Below, one piece after another: positions 9,345 to 18,423 of a stretch of 64,000 nucleotides of DNA. Each line of letters begins with the position of its first letter. Position 1 is the stretch's first letter. A program made the position numbers and the translations under genes. A model generated the notes under the pieces. The model was not told where the DNA came from. It was given only the letters and a program-made list of their open reading frames with translations, and did not search any database. The stretch comes from Streptomyces sp. B21-083. GTDB lineage: Bacteria; Actinomycetota; Actinomycetes; Streptomycetales; Streptomycetaceae. The stretch is taken from the NCBI RefSeq assembly GCF_036898825.1, contig NZ_JARUND010000001.1, positions 4,712,001 through 4,776,000 of the forward strand, given 5' to 3'.

Positions 9345-9601
9345 CGGGAATTCAGGTTCGTATCGCTCAGGAAGTGGTCGTCATCGACATCCAGGAACAA
9401 CAGCGGCTGCGGTTGCGTCAGATCACCGCGAACGCCGAAGATTCGTGGCTCAACCGGCTGGCTGACGAAGCGGAGTTCGAGGGCGCGGAAGGCTCGGTCT
9501 CTCGAAGGGATGGCTGCCCTGATCCGCGGCCAGGGCTGACCCATGGGGGTAATGGCCAGCGGGGCTTGCTGCTGGTCAGGGCGACCATGAGGACACCCTG
9601 A
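9345..9601 (+). pseudogene. Possible coding remnant (unrecognised)
   Basis: The 304-bp gap between the isomerase-like gene and the DUF397 gene is otherwise empty. One plus frame reads VVVIDIQEQQRLRLRQITANAEDSW and similar Gln/Arg-rich text, which resembles the C-terminal coil of some Streptomyces recombinase-type proteins. There is no start or RBS, so at best it is a decayed fragment. Confidence 0.2.
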
Positions 9602-9617
9602 CGCGCCTCCTCGCCTA

Positions 9618-9848
9618 CTACGTGCGGGGCCCGTGCTGACGGACGTGGGATACGAACGCCGTGAAAGCTGACGGGGGGAGGGTGAGGGCGGGGCCCTGGG
9701 GGTGCTTGGAGTCCCGGACGCCTACGAGGGCATGGGTGGGGATGAGATTGGCGACCTCTACGCAGGTGCCGCCCGTTTGGTCGCTGTACGAGGACTTGAA
9801 CCAGGATTCCTTGGCCGCCAGTTCGAGGGCCTTGCGATGTGTGCTCAT
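9618..9848 (-). CDS. DUF397 protein, partner of the XRE regulator
   Basis: This 76-residue protein carries the DUF397 signature WFKSSYSDQTGGTCVEVA and the later GVRDSKHPQGPALTL. In Streptomyces such small proteins are paired with an adjacent XRE regulator (WhiJ/AbaA-type pairs) and modulate it. Its ATG overlaps the regulator stop as ATGA, indicating translational coupling. No transmembrane or enzyme motif is present. Confidence 0.9.
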   Translation of the reverse strand: MSTHRKALELAAKESWFKSSYSDQTGGTCVEVANLIPTHALVGVRDSKHPQGPALTLPPSAFTAFVSHVRQHGPRT

Positions 9849-10741
9849 GACTGTTCCAACTCTCGTGCCGTTCGCTTCAAGAATTCGTGTGTCGCCCTGG
9901 GCCCGCTCGCGTCGGCCCGCATGGCGTCGAACCGGCGCCTGTACGCCCAGATCTCCGTGTCCTTGTCCGTGACGTTCACCGAGCTGAAGCCGTCGACACT
10001 CACGACGACTGGCAGCGGCGGCTCGAAGTCCATGAGGGTGAAGTTCTGGTTGCACCGGTAGACGGGCTGACCCATTGGCAGGATCTGAACCGTGACATGT
10101 TCCAACGCGGCCAGTTCCGCCAAGTGTTCGTACTGCTCGCGCATCACCTCCGGTCCGCCGTAGACACGTTGAAGGACAGCCTCGTCGAGGATCGCGTGGA
10201 CCTCGACTGGGCGTTCGCTACGCGTGATGGCCTCCTTGCGCCTCATCCGGATCTCGATGTTCCGCTCGACGAACTCGGTGTTGCGCTCATCGACCGGCTT
10301 GGCACTCTCGAACATGGCTCGCGCGTACGCCGCAGTCTGGAACAGCCCGAACATGACGTCCGGCTGATAGACCCTGAGGATCTTGGCGTCTCCCTCAAGT
10401 CCCACGCTGACGTTGAAGCCGGAGGGCATGAAGGTGCGATACGGGGACCACCATCCCCGGTTCAGCGAGTTCTTGTGAACGTCCAGGAGGAACTCCACGT
10501 CGTCCAGGTCGGTGACCCCGTACCGATCCAGCAGTTCCTTGAGGTCCTGCACCTTGGGAAGGCCGGTCAGTCCCTTCTCCACGCGGTGCAGGGTCGATTC
10601 GGAAACGCTGGTCCCCCTGACCGCCTGGGCCCTCGTCAAGCCGCGGACCACGCCGTCCCCTCCCTCGGCCTGCTCGCGCAACCGCCGCAACTCCTGGCCG
10701 AGTTGCATCCGCCGAATCGTCGGCCCCGTCTTCGCTGCCAC
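9845..10741 (-). CDS. XRE-family regulator with DUF5753 domain
   Basis: The 298-residue product has an N-terminal XRE helix-turn-helix (about residues 10-70: LRRLREQAEGG, SESTLHRVEKG) and a DUF5753 C-terminal domain (YQPDVMFGLFQTAAYARAMF, RPVEVHAILDEAVLQRVYGG, VTVQILPMG). This is the WhiJ-like class of sporulation and antibiotic regulators. The GTG at 10741 with AAAGGA upstream is chosen; earlier in-frame starts add unrelated sequence. It overlaps the DUF397 gene by four bases and diverges from the small gene at 10954. Confidence 0.9.
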   Translation of the reverse strand: MAAKTGPTIRRMQLGQELRRLREQAEGGDGVVRGLTRAQAVRGTSVSESTLHRVEKGLTGLPKVQDLKELLDRYGVTDLDDVEFLLDVHKNSLNRGWWSPYRTFMPSGFNVSVGLEGDAKILRVYQPDVMFGLFQTAAYARAMFESAKPVDERNTEFVERNIEIRMRRKEAITRSERPVEVHAILDEAVLQRVYGGPEVMREQYEHLAELAALEHVTVQILPMGQPVYRCNQNFTLMDFEPPLPVVVSVDGFSSVNVTDKDTEIWAYRRRFDAMRADASGPRATHEFLKRTARELEQS

Positions 10742-10953
10742 CGTGTCCGTTCCTTTCGCGGCCAAGCAGGTCAACCGTACGTCGATGCCTGCCTGTTGGC
10801 TCCCTGTGCCGGGCAGATCACTGTCCGTGCCCGGAGTGTGACAGTACGAGCCCTCACTGCGCAGGTACTTCCCGACTTTCAGGCATATACCACTTCGCAT
10901 GGGATTCCCTCGTTCGATTGTCTGGCCGCAGGAACGAGGGAACCGTTGTCCCC

Positions 10954-11211
10954 ATGACCGCTCCTCCACCCCGCCCCCAGCGAACTCCCCTCACCGACGG
11001 CCCCTTCCTCGTAGGGGACCGAGTCCGCGGCGTCGCCTACGTCCCGCCCGCTCTCCGTAAGCGCGAAGCACCCGAGCCCTTCGAGGGGGTCGTCGTCCAG
11101 GTCGGGTCCGGTTACCCCAAGGGCGACGACGAGGGCGACTTCCTCTGGGTGCGGCTCGCCGACTGCACCGAGCGTCAGTCCCTCGTGGCCGACACGGAGC
11201 CGAACCCGTGA
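10954..11211 (+). CDS. Small hypothetical protein
   Basis: The product is 85 residues with a Pro-rich start and then GDRVRGVAYVPPALRKREAPEPFEGVVVQVG, which looks like a small beta-barrel. The ATG at 10954 has only a weak RBS. Its stop overlaps the GTG of the next small gene by four bases, so the two are cotranslated. Function is unknown. Together with the XRE/DUF397 pair it forms an accessory cluster. Confidence 0.65.
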   Translation: MTAPPPRPQRTPLTDGPFLVGDRVRGVAYVPPALRKREAPEPFEGVVVQVGSGYPKGDDEGDFLWVRLADCTERQSLVADTEPNP

Positions 11212-11477
11212 CCGGCGTCGAGACCGAGCCCCTCTGCGACATCTGCAAGGTCGGCCGCGCCCCGTTCCTGCGCTACGGCACCCTGGAGAACACCGGCCGC
11301 ATGTGCTCGGAGTGCCTGCACCGGACCCGCCTGTGCGCCCTCTGCCAACAGCCCACGAGCACACCGCTGGTCGCGCTACCCACGGTTGACCAGGGGACGG
11401 GGCCGGGGCGAACCTCGTACGCGTGCGCGGCCTGCGCGGGCCAGGAGGCCGGGGAACCAGAGGCTGGTCACTCGTGA
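11208..11477 (+). CDS. Small Cys-rich zinc-ribbon-like protein
   Basis: The 89-residue product has three or four CxxC-type pairs (CDIC, CSEC, CALC, CAAC), the pattern of a double zinc ribbon. The GTG start overlaps the preceding stop. No enzyme domain is seen. The likely role is nucleic-acid or protein binding, but this is inferred from the cysteines only. Confidence 0.7.
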   Translation: MTGVETEPLCDICKVGRAPFLRYGTLENTGRMCSECLHRTRLCALCQQPTSTPLVALPTVDQGTGPGRTSYACAACAGQEAGEPEAGHS

Positions 11478-11554
11478 GTGTGATCGACAGCGAGATCCGA
11501 CCCGCCCCTCCGGACGTCGGACAACACTGGCCTTCGCCTGGAAGGAGGTGCAAC

Positions 11555-12139
11555 ATGACGGTTATGGCCGAGCGCACGTCTCAGATGTCGGTGGAGGAGT
11601 TCGAAACAATCGCCTCCGCCGCTCCCGAGACCGTCACGTTGGAGTTCATCAACGGACGGATCGGAGTCAAGAAGGTGACAGACGGAGACCACAACACCAT
11701 CGTGACCTGGCTGACCAAGCGCTGTATGCAGTCCAGGCCCGAACTGGACCTGTACACGGGCCAGGGACTCCGAGTGGAGACATACCGGGAAGGCAGGGCG
11801 AAACCTGATGCCGTAATCACGACAGAGGCCCACTTCGCGGGGTACGGCGAATGGGCCGAACCGGACGGAGCGCTCATGGTGGTCGAGGTCACCTCCTACG
11901 ACTCCGACACCGACCGGCGGGACCGCCACGAGAAGCCAGCCGCGTACGGCCAGTCCGGGATCCCCCTGTACCTCCTGATCGACCGGGACTCCTGCACCAT
12001 CACCGTGCACAGTTCCCCGGACCGGAAGGTCGGCGGCTACCGCGACATCCACACCGCCAAGTTCGGCGAGAAGGTGCTCCTTCCGGACCCGATCGGCATC
12101 GAGCTCGACACCGAGATCCTCAAGAACTACGTGCGGTAA
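11555..12139 (+). CDS. Uma2-family (DUF820) nuclease-fold protein
   Basis: The 194-residue product starts at an ATG behind GGAAGGAGG. It shows the Uma2/DUF820 PD-(D/E)XK layout: LEFINGRIGVK near the N-terminus, KPDAVI, then MVVEVTSYDSDTDRRDRHEKPAAYGQSGIPLYLLID. The Asp of KPDAVI and the Glu of VVEV suit the active site. The family is abundant in Streptomyces and its physiological target is unknown. It ends just before a terminator shared with purL. Confidence 0.9.
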   Translation: MTVMAERTSQMSVEEFETIASAAPETVTLEFINGRIGVKKVTDGDHNTIVTWLTKRCMQSRPELDLYTGQGLRVETYREGRAKPDAVITTEAHFAGYGEWAEPDGALMVVEVTSYDSDTDRRDRHEKPAAYGQSGIPLYLLIDRDSCTITVHSSPDRKVGGYRDIHTAKFGEKVLLPDPIGIELDTEILKNYVR

Positions 12140-12156
12140 GCGGCCGGTGAGCCGAA

Positions 12157-12186
12157 GAGGTCCCGCCCGAATCCGGACGGGACCTC
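12157..12186. terminator. Bidirectional terminator, Uma2 gene / purL
   Basis: GAGGTCCCG and CGGGACCTC form a perfect stem around 12 bases between the convergent Uma2 gene and purL. Confidence 0.8.
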
Positions 12187-12208
12187 AACCTCGTACAGCC
12201 GAAGGCGA

Positions 12209-14467
12209 CTACGCCAGCAGCGCCGGAATCGTCCGCTCGTGCGCTTCGCGCAGCTCAGCCAGTGTCAGCGTGAACTCGCCCTGGAGGTCGATGGAGTCGC
12301 CGTCGACGACGCCGATCCGTGTCGCCGGCAGGCCCCGCGCCCCGCACATGTCGTTGAAGCGCAGCTCCTCCGAGCGCGGAACGGCGACCACCGCGCGGCC
12401 CGCCGACTCCGAGAACAGGAGGGTGAAGGCGTCGAGTCCGTCCGGTACGACCAGACGCGCGCCCTTCTCGCCCTGCAGCGCCGACTCGACGACCGCCTGG
12501 ATGAGGCCGCCGTCCGACAGGTCGTGCGCGGAGTCGATCATGCCGTCTCGGGAGGCGGAGATCAGGATCTCGGCCAGGAGGCGCTCACGCTCCAGGTCGA
12601 CCTTGGGCGGCAGGCCACCCAGGTGGTCGTGCACGACCTGCGACCACGCCGAGCCGCTGAACTCCTCGCGCGTGTCCCCGAGGAGGTACAGCAGCTGGCC
12701 CTCCTCCTGGAACGCGACCGGCGTCCGCCGTGCCACGTCGTCGATGACGCCCAGGACCGCGACGACCGGCGTCGGGTGGATGGCGACGTCGCCGGTCTGG
12801 TTGTAGAGGGAGACGTTGCCGCCGGTCACCGGGGTGCCCAACTGCTGGCAGGCGTCGGCGAGTCCACGTACGGCCTCCGCGAACTGCCACATCACCGCCG
12901 GGTCTTCGGGCGAACCGAAGTTCAGGCAGTCGGAGACGGCGAGGGGCTTCGCACCTGTCGTCGCCACGTTGCGGTAGGCCTCCGACAGCGCCAACTGTGC
13001 GCCCGCGTACGGGTCGAGCTTGGCGAAGCGGCCGTTGCCGTCCGTCGCGATGGCGACGCCCAGACCGGTCGTCTCGTCGATGCGGATCATCCCGGAGTCC
13101 TCGGGCTGGGCCAACACCGTGTTGCCCTGCACGAAGTGGTCGTACTGGGAGGTGATCCAGGACTTGGAAGCCTGATTGGGGGAGGCCACCAGCTGCATCA
13201 CCTGTGCCTTCAGGTCCTCCGAAGTCACCGGCCGCGCAAGCTTGTTGGCGTCGTCCGCCTGGAGGGCGTCCTGCCAGTCCGGGCGGGCGTACGGGCGCTC
13301 GTAGACCGGGCCGTCGTGCGCGACGGTGCGCGGGTCGACGTCGACGATCTTGCCGCCGTGCCAGAAGATCTCCAGACGGTCGCCGTCGGTGACCTCACCG
13401 ATCACGGTGGCGATGACGTCCCACTTGTCGCAGATCTCCAGGAAGCGGTCGACCTTCTCCGGCTCGACCACCGCGCACATGCGTTCCTGCGACTCGCTCA
13501 TGAGGATTTCCTCGGGAGAGAGCGTCGAGTCCCGGAGGGGGACGTCGTCCAGGGTTACGCGCATGCCGCCCGAGCCGTTCGAGGCGAGCTCGGACGTGGC
13601 GCAGGACAGGCCCGCCGCGCCCAGGTCCTGGATGCCGACGACCAGCTTCTCGGCGAACGCCTCCAGGGTGCACTCGATGAGCAGCTTCTCCTGGAAGGGG
13701 TCACCGACCTGGACGGCGGGGCGCTTGGAGGGCTTGGCGTCGTCGAAGGTCTCGGACGCCAGGATCGACGCGCCGCCGATGCCGTCGCCGCCTGTGCGGG
13801 CCCCGTACAGGATGACCTTGTTGCCCGTGCCCGACGCCTTCGCCAGGTGAATGTCCTCGTGCCGCATCACACCGATCGCACCGGCGTTGACCAGCGGGTT
13901 CCCCTGGTAGCAGGCGTCGAAGACGACCTCGCCGCCGATGTTGGGGAGCCCGAGGCAGTTGCCGTAGCCCCCGATGCCCGCCACCACACCAGGCAGCACA
14001 CGCTTGGTGTCCGGGTGATCGGCCGCGCCGAAGCGCAGGGGGTCGACCACGGCGACCGGCCTGGCACCCATCGCGATGATGTCGCGCACGATGCCGCCGA
14101 CGCCCGTGGCCGCGCCCTGGTAGGGCTCGACGTAGGACGGGTGGTTGTGCGACTCGACCTTGAAGGTGACCGCGTAGCCCTGGCCGACGTCGACGACGCC
14201 CGCGTTCTCGCCGATGCCGACGAGCAGCGCGTCGGACTGCGGGGCCTTCTCGCCGAACTGGCGCAGGTGCACCTTCGACGACTTGTAGCTGCAGTGCTCG
14301 GACCACATGACCGAGTACATGGCCAGCTCGGCGCCGGTCGGGCGGCGGCCGAGGATCTCGACGACCCGCTCGTACTCGTCCTTCTTCATGCCGAGTTCGG
14401 CCCAGGGCAGCTCGACGTCGGGGGTCTCGGCCGCGTGCTCGACCGTGTCCAGAGGCGTCCGGCTCAT
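12209..14467 (-). CDS. purL: FGAM synthase large subunit (PurL)
   Basis: The 752-residue product has the length of the small-type PurL that works with separate PurQ and PurS. Blocks include [56 protein letters not shown] and [11 protein letters not shown]. It converts FGAR to FGAM with ATP and ammonia from PurQ. Its ATG overlaps the purQ stop by four bases, so purS-purQ-purL form a coupled operon. Confidence 0.98.
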   Translation of the reverse strand: MSRTPLDTVEHAAETPDVELPWAELGMKKDEYERVVEILGRRPTGAELAMYSVMWSEHCSYKSSKVHLRQFGEKAPQSDALLVGIGENAGVVDVGQGYAVTFKVESHNHPSYVEPYQGAATGVGGIVRDIIAMGARPVAVVDPLRFGAADHPDTKRVLPGVVAGIGGYGNCLGLPNIGGEVVFDACYQGNPLVNAGAIGVMRHEDIHLAKASGTGNKVILYGARTGGDGIGGASILASETFDDAKPSKRPAVQVGDPFQEKLLIECTLEAFAEKLVVGIQDLGAAGLSCATSELASNGSGGMRVTLDDVPLRDSTLSPEEILMSESQERMCAVVEPEKVDRFLEICDKWDVIATVIGEVTDGDRLEIFWHGGKIVDVDPRTVAHDGPVYERPYARPDWQDALQADDANKLARPVTSEDLKAQVMQLVASPNQASKSWITSQYDHFVQGNTVLAQPEDSGMIRIDETTGLGVAIATDGNGRFAKLDPYAGAQLALSEAYRNVATTGAKPLAVSDCLNFGSPEDPAVMWQFAEAVRGLADACQQLGTPVTGGNVSLYNQTGDVAIHPTPVVAVLGVIDDVARRTPVAFQEEGQLLYLLGDTREEFSGSAWSQVVHDHLGGLPPKVDLERERLLAEILISASRDGMIDSAHDLSDGGLIQAVVESALQGEKGARLVVPDGLDAFTLLFSESAGRAVVAVPRSEELRFNDMCGARGLPATRIGVVDGDSIDLQGEFTLTLAELREAHERTIPALLA

Positions 14468-15144
14468 GCGTTGACCAGCTTCTTGAGGATCGAGGTGAAG
14501 AACGGGAGGCCGTCCGTACGGCCGCTGCCGATCAGCGGCTCGACCGCGTGCTCCGGGTGCGGCATGAGGCCCACGACGTTCCCGGCGGCGTTGGTGATGC
14601 CGGCGATGTCCCGGAGAGAGCCGTTGGGGTTGAAGTCCATGTAACGGAACACGACCCGGCCCTCCGCCTCCAGCTCGTCGAGCGTGCGCTCGTCGGCGAC
14701 GTACCGGCCGTCCATGTTCTTCAGCGGGATGTGGATCTCCTGACCGGCGTCGTAGTCGACGGTCCAGGCGGTGTCCGCGTTCTCCACCCGCAGTTTCTGG
14801 TCGCGGCAGATGAAGTGCAGGTGGTCGTTGCCGAGCATCCCGCCCGGTAGGAGGTGCGCCTCGGTGAGGATCTGGAAGCCGTTGCAGATGCCGAGAACCG
14901 GCATGCCCGACTTCGCCTGCTCGATGACCGACTCCATCACCGGCGAGAAACGCGAGATGGCACCGGCGCGCAGATAGTCGCCGTACGAGAATCCGCCCGG
15001 CAGAACCACCGCGTCGACCTGCTTCAGGTCCTTGTCCTTGTGCCAGAGAGCAACCGGCTCGGCACCCGCGAGGCGGATCGCGCGCTGGGTGTCCCGGTCG
15101 TCCAGGGAACCCGGAAAGGTGACGACTCCAATACGAGCAGTCAC
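14464..15144 (-). CDS. purQ: FGAM synthase glutaminase subunit (PurQ)
   Basis: The 226-residue class I glutamine amidotransferase has nucleophile Cys87 in VLGICNGFQ, the early [14 protein letters not shown] block, and the C-terminal His-x-Glu in [10 protein letters not shown]. It supplies ammonia to PurL. It overlaps purS upstream and purL downstream by four bases each. Confidence 0.97.
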   Translation of the reverse strand: MTARIGVVTFPGSLDDRDTQRAIRLAGAEPVALWHKDKDLKQVDAVVLPGGFSYGDYLRAGAISRFSPVMESVIEQAKSGMPVLGICNGFQILTEAHLLPGGMLGNDHLHFICRDQKLRVENADTAWTVDYDAGQEIHIPLKNMDGRYVADERTLDELEAEGRVVFRYMDFNPNGSLRDIAGITNAAGNVVGLMPHPEHAVEPLIGSGRTDGLPFFTSILKKLVNA

Positions 15145-15404
15145 TTCTCTTCCCCCACCATCTCCTCCACCTTCACGGTGAAGTCCTCGATCACGGTGTT
15201 GGCGAGGAAGGATTCCGCAAGATCATGGATGCGGGCGAGCGCGGCGTCGTCCACCGGTCCGTCAACTTCCAGTTCGAATCGCTTTCCCTGACGTACGTCG
15301 GAGACGCCCTCGAAACCGAGACGCGGCAGTGCACGCTGCACCGCCTGGCCCTGGGGGTCGAGGATCTCCGGCTTGAGCATGACGTCGACTACGACGCGTG
15401 CCAC
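15141..15404 (-). CDS. purS: FGAM synthase bridging subunit (PurS)
   Basis: This 87-residue PurS starts [25 protein letters not shown] and contains the family segment [11 protein letters not shown]. It bridges PurQ and PurL. Two GTG starts lie two codons apart. The one at 15404 is preferred because CGGGAG sits five bases upstream; 15410 would place the RBS against the start codon. First gene of the purSQL operon. Confidence 0.93.
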   Translation of the reverse strand: MARVVVDVMLKPEILDPQGQAVQRALPRLGFEGVSDVRQGKRFELEVDGPVDDAALARIHDLAESFLANTVIEDFTVKVEEMVGEEK

Positions 15405-15438
15405 TGGCACTCCCGGTGTTGTGGTGCTGAGCAGGTTC

Positions 15439-15500
15439 CTACACGTAGCTTCAGACTACCCGTACAAAATTTCTACGCGGGTAGATTCGTAGGAATCTAC
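15439..15500. promoter_or_regulatory. Cluster of CTAC/GTAG inverted repeats between purS and lsrL
   Basis: The divergent gap 15405-15775 has no gene. It holds CTACACGTAG, then CTACCCG (15456-15462) complementary to CGGGTAG (15478-15484), then GTAGATTC-GTAG-GAATCTAC (15481-15500), whose 8-bp arms are perfect. The last two overlap, so they are alternative hairpins or adjacent operators. They sit 35-95 bases upstream of purS. Confidence 0.5.
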
Positions 15501-15775
15501 GGAACCACGGGACCGACGGCATCACGATCCGGTATCGGAGCGGTGCCATCACGAAAAATTCTGGGAAAGATCCTGGTTCGCATCCAGGATGTCTATTGCG
15601 GGGAGACACGCGGACAGATTTAGTCGGTCTTCCCATTGCAATGCCGGGCACTGTACAAAGGAAAAGGCATTAGCCGATACTTTGCCCAATAACAGTCGGA
15701 CAACCGAGATCTCCCGACACCTCCCGACGTCTTCGCACGTCGCGGCAGAGGTGTCGCACGAAGGGACCGATATTC

Positions 15776-16093
15776 GTGGCTCAGCGCGTCGTGGTCACAC
15801 TCTCCGACGACATCGACGGCTCGGAAGCGGCGGAAACGATCGCCTTCGGACTTGACGGCAAGTCGTACGAGATCGACCTGAATCAAACCAATGCCAAGAA
15901 ACTGCGTAAGGCCCTGGAGCCGTACATGGAGGCCGGCCGCAAGCGGTCGCGCTCCGGCAAGGCGTACAAGCAGACGGAGGTCGCCCCCGACCCGTCGGCG
16001 GTCCGGGCCTGGGCCCTCGCCAACAAGTTCGACGTGCCGACCCGTGGGCGCATCCCCAAGAAGGTGTACGAGGCCTTCACCGCCGCCCAGTAG
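15776..16093 (+). CDS. lsrL: LsrL, Lsr2-type nucleoid protein
   Basis: The 105-residue product has an N-terminal Lsr2 oligomerisation domain (VVVTLSDDIDGSEAAETIAFGLDGKSYEIDL) and a C-terminal DNA-binding domain with the minor-groove motif RGR at 90-92 (VPTRGRIPKKV). Position next to purS matches SCO4076, the second Lsr2 paralogue of Streptomyces. Lsr2 proteins silence AT-rich, often horizontally acquired DNA. GTG start with GAAGGGA upstream. Confidence 0.95.
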   Translation: MAQRVVVTLSDDIDGSEAAETIAFGLDGKSYEIDLNQTNAKKLRKALEPYMEAGRKRSRSGKAYKQTEVAPDPSAVRAWALANKFDVPTRGRIPKKVYEAFTAAQ

Positions 16094-16182
16094 TACCCCG
16101 GCAAGGCCTCCGCAAGGCCTCCGCCAGACCCTGGCCGGACCCCTGTCGTGCCTCAGGAGCCCCTCGGCACAACCGACTTGCG

Positions 16183-16208
16183 TTGACCCCCCGCTGATCA
16201 GCTAGAGT
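16183..16208 (+). promoter_or_regulatory. Candidate promoter for tRNA-Gly genes
   Basis: TTGACC and TAGAGT lie 14 bases apart, 50 bases before tRNA-Gly(TCC). The spacing is shorter than ideal, so this is only a candidate. Confidence 0.3.
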
Positions 16209-16257
16209 CTGGAACACGCCGAGGGGCAAGGCCGAAAGGCCGGACCCACGGAGGCTT

Positions 16258-16329
16258 GCGGGTGTAGTTCAGTAGTAGAACATCCCCCTTCCAGGGGGAA
16301 GGCGCAGTGTGCAATTCCTGTCACCCGCT
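16258..16329 (+). tRNA. tRNA-Gly (TCC)
   Basis: Acceptor GCGGGTG pairs with CACCCGC, with T as discriminator. Anticodon stem TCCCC/GGGGA encloses loop CTTCCAG, giving TCC. The T loop is unusual for bacteria, with GTGCAATTCCTGT rather than GTTCGA. No encoded CCA. Confidence 0.9.
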
Positions 16330-16409
16330 CTGCACTGCCGGTCTGACCACTCTTGTGGATCAGGTAGGCTGGTGCCCGCGCCAGTCGGTGAAAGCCGACT
16401 GGAGGCAAT

Positions 16410-16485
16410 GCGGACGTAGCTCAGTTGGTAGAGCGCAACCTTGCCAAGGTTGAGGTCGCCAGTTCGAACCTGGTCGTCCGCTCCA
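16410..16485 (+). tRNA. tRNA-Gly (GCC), first copy
   Basis: Acceptor GCGGACG/CGTCCGC, anticodon stem CAACC/GGTTG with loop TTGCCAA (anticodon GCC), T arm CCAGTTCGAACCTGG, encoded CCA. It is 80 bases after tRNA-Gly(TCC), probably one transcript. An identical second copy lies at 21097. Confidence 0.97.
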
Positions 16486-16495
16486 GATCGAGATC

Positions 16496-16527
16496 AAGAC
16501 CCCGGTCCAATGGACCGGGGTCTTCTT
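16496..16527 (+). terminator. tRNA-Gly terminator
   Basis: AAGACCCCGGTCCA meets its complement almost without a loop and ends in TCTTCTTC. The same stem core follows the second tRNA-Gly(GCC). Confidence 0.75.
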
Positions 16528-16625
16528 CGTGTGCGCCTTGCGGTTCCCGGTCGTCTGACATTTGTCATGTGCGGTGATGACACCACGCACTGCCCTGCCC
16601 TCCTTCCGGCCGAGATGCTGAAGGC

Positions 16626-17606
16626 ATGGAAACCAACGAACACGGACACGTGATTGAGGTCACTGACCTGCGGCGTGTGTACGGGGGCGGGTTCGAGGCG
16701 GTGCGCGGGGTGTCGTTCTCCGTGGGCCGCGGGGAGATCTTCGCTCTGCTGGGCACGAACGGCGCCGGCAAGACGTCGACCGTCGAGGTGCTGGAGGGGC
16801 TGGCGCCGCCGGCCGGGGGACGCGTACGGGTGCTGGGCCATGATCCGTACACCGAGCGGGCCGTCGTACGGCCGCGTACGGGTGTGATGCTCCAGGAGGG
16901 CGGCTTCCCTTCCGAGCTGACAGTCGGCGAGACCGCGCGGATGTGGGCCGGATGCACGAGCGGAGCGCGGCCCGAGGCCGAGGCCCTCGCGCTCGTCGGG
17001 CTGGAGCGGCGGACCGACGTACGCGTGAAGCAGCTGTCCGGCGGTGAACGGCGGCGCCTCGACCTCGCGCTCGCGCTTCTCGGCAACCCCGAGGTGCTGT
17101 TCCTCGACGAACCGACGACCGGCCTCGACGCCGAAGGGCGCCGCGCCACCTGGGAGTTGGTACGGGAACTGCGCGCCGGCGGTACGACCGTGCTGCTCAC
17201 CACGCACTACCTGGAGGAGGCGGAGGATCTCGCCGACCGGCTCGCCATCCTCCACGAGGGGCGCATCGCCGTCGCCGGTACTCCTGCCGAGGTGACCGCC
17301 TCGCAGCCGTCCCGGATCTCCTTCGAACTGCCCTCGGGGTACTTCGTGGGCGACCTTCCGCCGCTCGGCTCGCTCGGCGTGAGCGGATACGAGGAGGAGG
17401 GTCGCGTCGTACGGCTGCGTACCCATGAACTCCAGCGCGCGGCAACGCGGTTGCTGGTGTGGGCGGAGCAGGCCGGGGTCACCCTGCGGGGGCTGGACGT
17501 ACGGTCGGCCTCGCTGGAGGAGGCGTTTCTGCGGATCGCCCGGGAGGCGTCGGCAGGCATGGAGAGTTCCGTTGCCACTGATGTCACTGAGGAGCGTGTC
17601 GCGTGA
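16626..17606 (+). CDS. ABC transporter ATP-binding protein (DrrA/CcmA-like)
   Basis: The 326-residue ATPase has Walker A GTNGAGKT at 43-50, signature LSGGE at 137-141, Walker B LFLDEP at 158-163 and a His switch in TTHYLEEAE. The C-terminal 80 residues form the extension typical of DrrA-type exporters. It overlaps the permease gene by four bases (GTGA) and is followed by a kinase and response regulator in one operon. Such sets usually export an antimicrobial or lipid; the substrate is unknown. Confidence 0.93.
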   Translation: METNEHGHVIEVTDLRRVYGGGFEAVRGVSFSVGRGEIFALLGTNGAGKTSTVEVLEGLAPPAGGRVRVLGHDPYTERAVVRPRTGVMLQEGGFPSELTVGETARMWAGCTSGARPEAEALALVGLERRTDVRVKQLSGGERRRLDLALALLGNPEVLFLDEPTTGLDAEGRRATWELVRELRAGGTTVLLTTHYLEEAEDLADRLAILHEGRIAVAGTPAEVTASQPSRISFELPSGYFVGDLPPLGSLGVSGYEEEGRVVRLRTHELQRAATRLLVWAEQAGVTLRGLDVRSASLEEAFLRIAREASAGMESSVATDVTEERVA

Positions 17607-18400
17607 GTACGGTTGCCGGTACCGGTCGTACGACTCCGACGAGTCCCGCCGGGCGGATGCGGGCCCTGGCTCGGGCCGAGGGGACGTTGTTCCTGCGGAA
17701 CAAGGGGACGCTGGTCGCTGCCCTGTTCGTGCCGCTGGTGCTGCCGTTCAGCGTGCGGTCCGCCATGACCGAGACGGACCTGAAAGAGGTCGGGCTCAAC
17801 ATCGGGACGCTCGTCCTGCCCGCCTCCGTCGGCTTCTCACTGCTGTTCGCCGTGTACGCGGCCCTGGTGGGCGTCTTCGTCGCCCGCCGCGAGGAACTCG
17901 TCCTCAAGCGGCTGCGCACCGGTGAGCTGCGCGACGTCGAGATACTCACCGGGTCGGCGCTCCCGGCGGTCGCGACCGGCCTCGTACAGTGCCTGCTGCT
18001 CGCCGTCGGCTGTACCGTCGTGCTCGACCTCGACGCCCCGCCGGCGCCCCAACTCGCCGTCATCGGACTGCTGTTGGGCCTGGTGACAGCTGCGGCGCTG
18101 GCCGCTCTCACCGCCAGCTTCAGCCGGACCACGGAGAGCGCGCAGGTCACCTCGCTGCCGCTGATGCTTCTCTCGTTCATCGGCTCCGGGATCACCGTCC
18201 CGCTGGAGATGCTGCCCGACCGGCTCGCCTCGTTCTGCGAGCTGCTCCCGCTGACGCCGGCGATCACCCTCGTACGCGGCGCCTGGACCGGAGACCTGTC
18301 GACGCACGACGTCGTGGGCGCCCTGCTGACGGGCCTGGCCTGGACCGTGCTGTCGGTGTTTGCTGTACGCCGGTGGTTCCGCTGGGAACCGCGGCGCTAG
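17603..18400 (+). CDS. ABC-2 type permease
   Basis: The 265-residue membrane protein has about six hydrophobic segments (for example VAALFVPLVLPFSV, VLPASVGFSLLFAVYAALVGVFVA, QLAVIGLLLGLVTAAALAAL, VGALLTGLAWTVLSVFAV) and the ABC-2 family feature ARREELVLKRLRTGEL. Its GTG overlaps the ATPase stop. It pairs with the preceding ATPase as an exporter controlled by the adjacent two-component system. Confidence 0.92.
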   Translation: MSTVAGTGRTTPTSPAGRMRALARAEGTLFLRNKGTLVAALFVPLVLPFSVRSAMTETDLKEVGLNIGTLVLPASVGFSLLFAVYAALVGVFVARREELVLKRLRTGELRDVEILTGSALPAVATGLVQCLLLAVGCTVVLDLDAPPAPQLAVIGLLLGLVTAAALAALTASFSRTTESAQVTSLPLMLLSFIGSGITVPLEMLPDRLASFCELLPLTPAITLVRGAWTGDLSTHDVVGALLTGLAWTVLSVFAVRRWFRWEPRR

Positions 18401-18423
18401 TGGACAGCGGGGAGCAGGGGGAC

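Noticed and set aside
12239..14644. An 801-codon plus-strand frame opposite purL
   Set aside because: Purely a shadow of purL codon bias; no recognisable domain, and it would run across the purL-purQ junction.
15405..15775. Purine riboswitch upstream of purS
   Set aside because: The hairpins are simple CTAC/GTAG dyads; no conserved purine-aptamer three-way junction sequence was seen.
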